Shown here in pieces: positions 63,633-64,000 of a DNA stretch of 64,000 nt. The DNA comes from Gemmatimonadota bacterium. GTDB taxonomy: Bacteria; Gemmatimonadota; Gemmatimonadetes; Longimicrobiales; Gaopeijiaceae. Positions within the stretch are counted from its first letter, which is position 1. Every line of letters starts with the position of its first letter. The position numbers and the translations under genes were made by a program. Below the pieces are notes generated by a model. That model had not been told where the DNA came from. It searched no databases and saw only the letters and a list, made by a program, of their open reading frames with translations. The stretch lies in the NCBI GenBank assembly GCA_028873595.1, contig JAPPOV010000044.1, forward strand, positions 48,280 through 112,279. The letters run 5' to 3'.

Positions 63633-64000
63633 AGGATGTGCCCCAGCTTCGTCCTCTTGGTGGCCAGGTACTCCCGGTTGAACTCCCCCGGCTCCACGCG
63701 AAGCGGCACCCGACCGGTGATCTCGAGCTCGTATCCGTCGAGTCCAACCACCTTGCGCGGGTTGTTGGTCAAGATACGGATCGAGCGCAGTCCGAGCTCG
63801 AGCAAGATCTGGGCTCCGATCCCGTAGTCTCTCAGGTCGGGCTGGAATCCGAGCTCTTCGTTCGCCTCCACGGTATCCATGCCACCATCCTGCAGGTGAT
63901 AGGCCTTCAGCTTATTGCCCAGCCCGATCCCCCGCCCTTCCTGCCGAAGGTAGCCGATCGCGCCCACGCCCTCTTCGTCGATCTGCCGCATCGCGGCGGG
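63629..64000 (-). CDS. ribA: GTP cyclohydrolase II (RibA or RibBA C-terminal part), 5' end outside the window
   Basis: About 123 codons are visible, cut by the window edge. [39 protein letters not shown] and the C-terminal [18 protein letters not shown] are the GTP cyclohydrolase II signature; the zinc cysteines and a possible DHBP synthase half would be upstream. It opens the riboflavin pathway by converting GTP to the pyrimidinone. Confidence 0.95.
   Translation of the reverse strand, partial: PAAMRQIDEEGVGAIGYLRQEGRGIGLGNKLKAYHLQDGGMDTVEANEELGFQPDLRDYGIGAQILLELGLRSIRILTNNPRKVVGLDGYELEITGRVPLRVEPGEFNREYLATKRTKLGHIL

Overview
The window looks like a chromosomal segment from a high-G+C Gram-negative bacterium. 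Outer-membrane biogenesis genes (LptE, LpxH, Mla, HldA) show the double membrane. SusC/SusD, a sortilin-like BNR protein, a T9SS-type sorting tail and many short lipoproteins point towards the Gemmatimonadota/FCB side of the tree. That placement is inferred from gene content alone. Frequent GTG/TTG starts and overlapping stop/start codons are the norm here.

Layout. 1-2675 (minus): the end of a multi-subunit Na+/H+ antiporter operon (mrpE-F-G, an MbhD/MbhE fusion, mrpB, mrpC); the window edge is the end of the mrpC reading frame as seen. 2749-5481: LPS and lipoprotein genes (lptE, a LolB/DUF4292-like lipoprotein, lpxH) and a DUF5683-like membrane protein. 5491-5587 (minus): tRNA-Sec (selC). 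5667-16097 (minus): an acyltransferase, a large sortilin-like beta-propeller protein, two small lipoproteins and a SusCD pair. 16367-20673 (minus): an overlapping run of BNR lipoprotein, TlpA thioredoxin, D-threonine-aldolase-like enzyme, HldA and RidA. 20919-24092 (plus): a three-part protein made of a HExxH peptidase-like domain, a TolB-like propeller and an outer-membrane barrel. 24233-26862 (minus): mlaEFD. 27205-39483: mixed housekeeping and secreted proteins (SDR, LVIVD protein, YncE-like lipoprotein, CNNM/CorC, LspA, PckA, a Tat-exported PatB-like enzyme, a TPR protein).

39603-44015 is a small genomic island next to the tmRNA gene. It is bounded by an 88-bp direct repeat (79/88 identical) covering the last bases of ssrA and its terminator. 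Inside are a recombinase-like HTH remnant, a MerR-like regulator, an amidohydrolase with its own perfect -10 box followed by an alphaproteobacterial-style inverted palindrome pair, a membrane protein, a class-A beta-lactamase-like lipoprotein and two gene remnants. ssrA itself (44008-44364, minus) is intact and encodes the tag ANTDMALAA.

44530-49930: secreted metzincin-like protein with putative-Ig repeats, dusB, an EIIA-Ntr-type protein and a minimal T9SS sorting-tail protein. 50148-64000 is one unbroken minus-strand run: ribA(partial)-ribH-nusB-GT4-hpf-hprK-EIIA-EIIB-EIIC-EIID-HPr-EI-metK-DUF151-membrane protein-recO-selB. It holds a whole mannose-type PTS with its HPr kinase. selB, with selC 45 kb away, shows that the organism uses selenocysteine.
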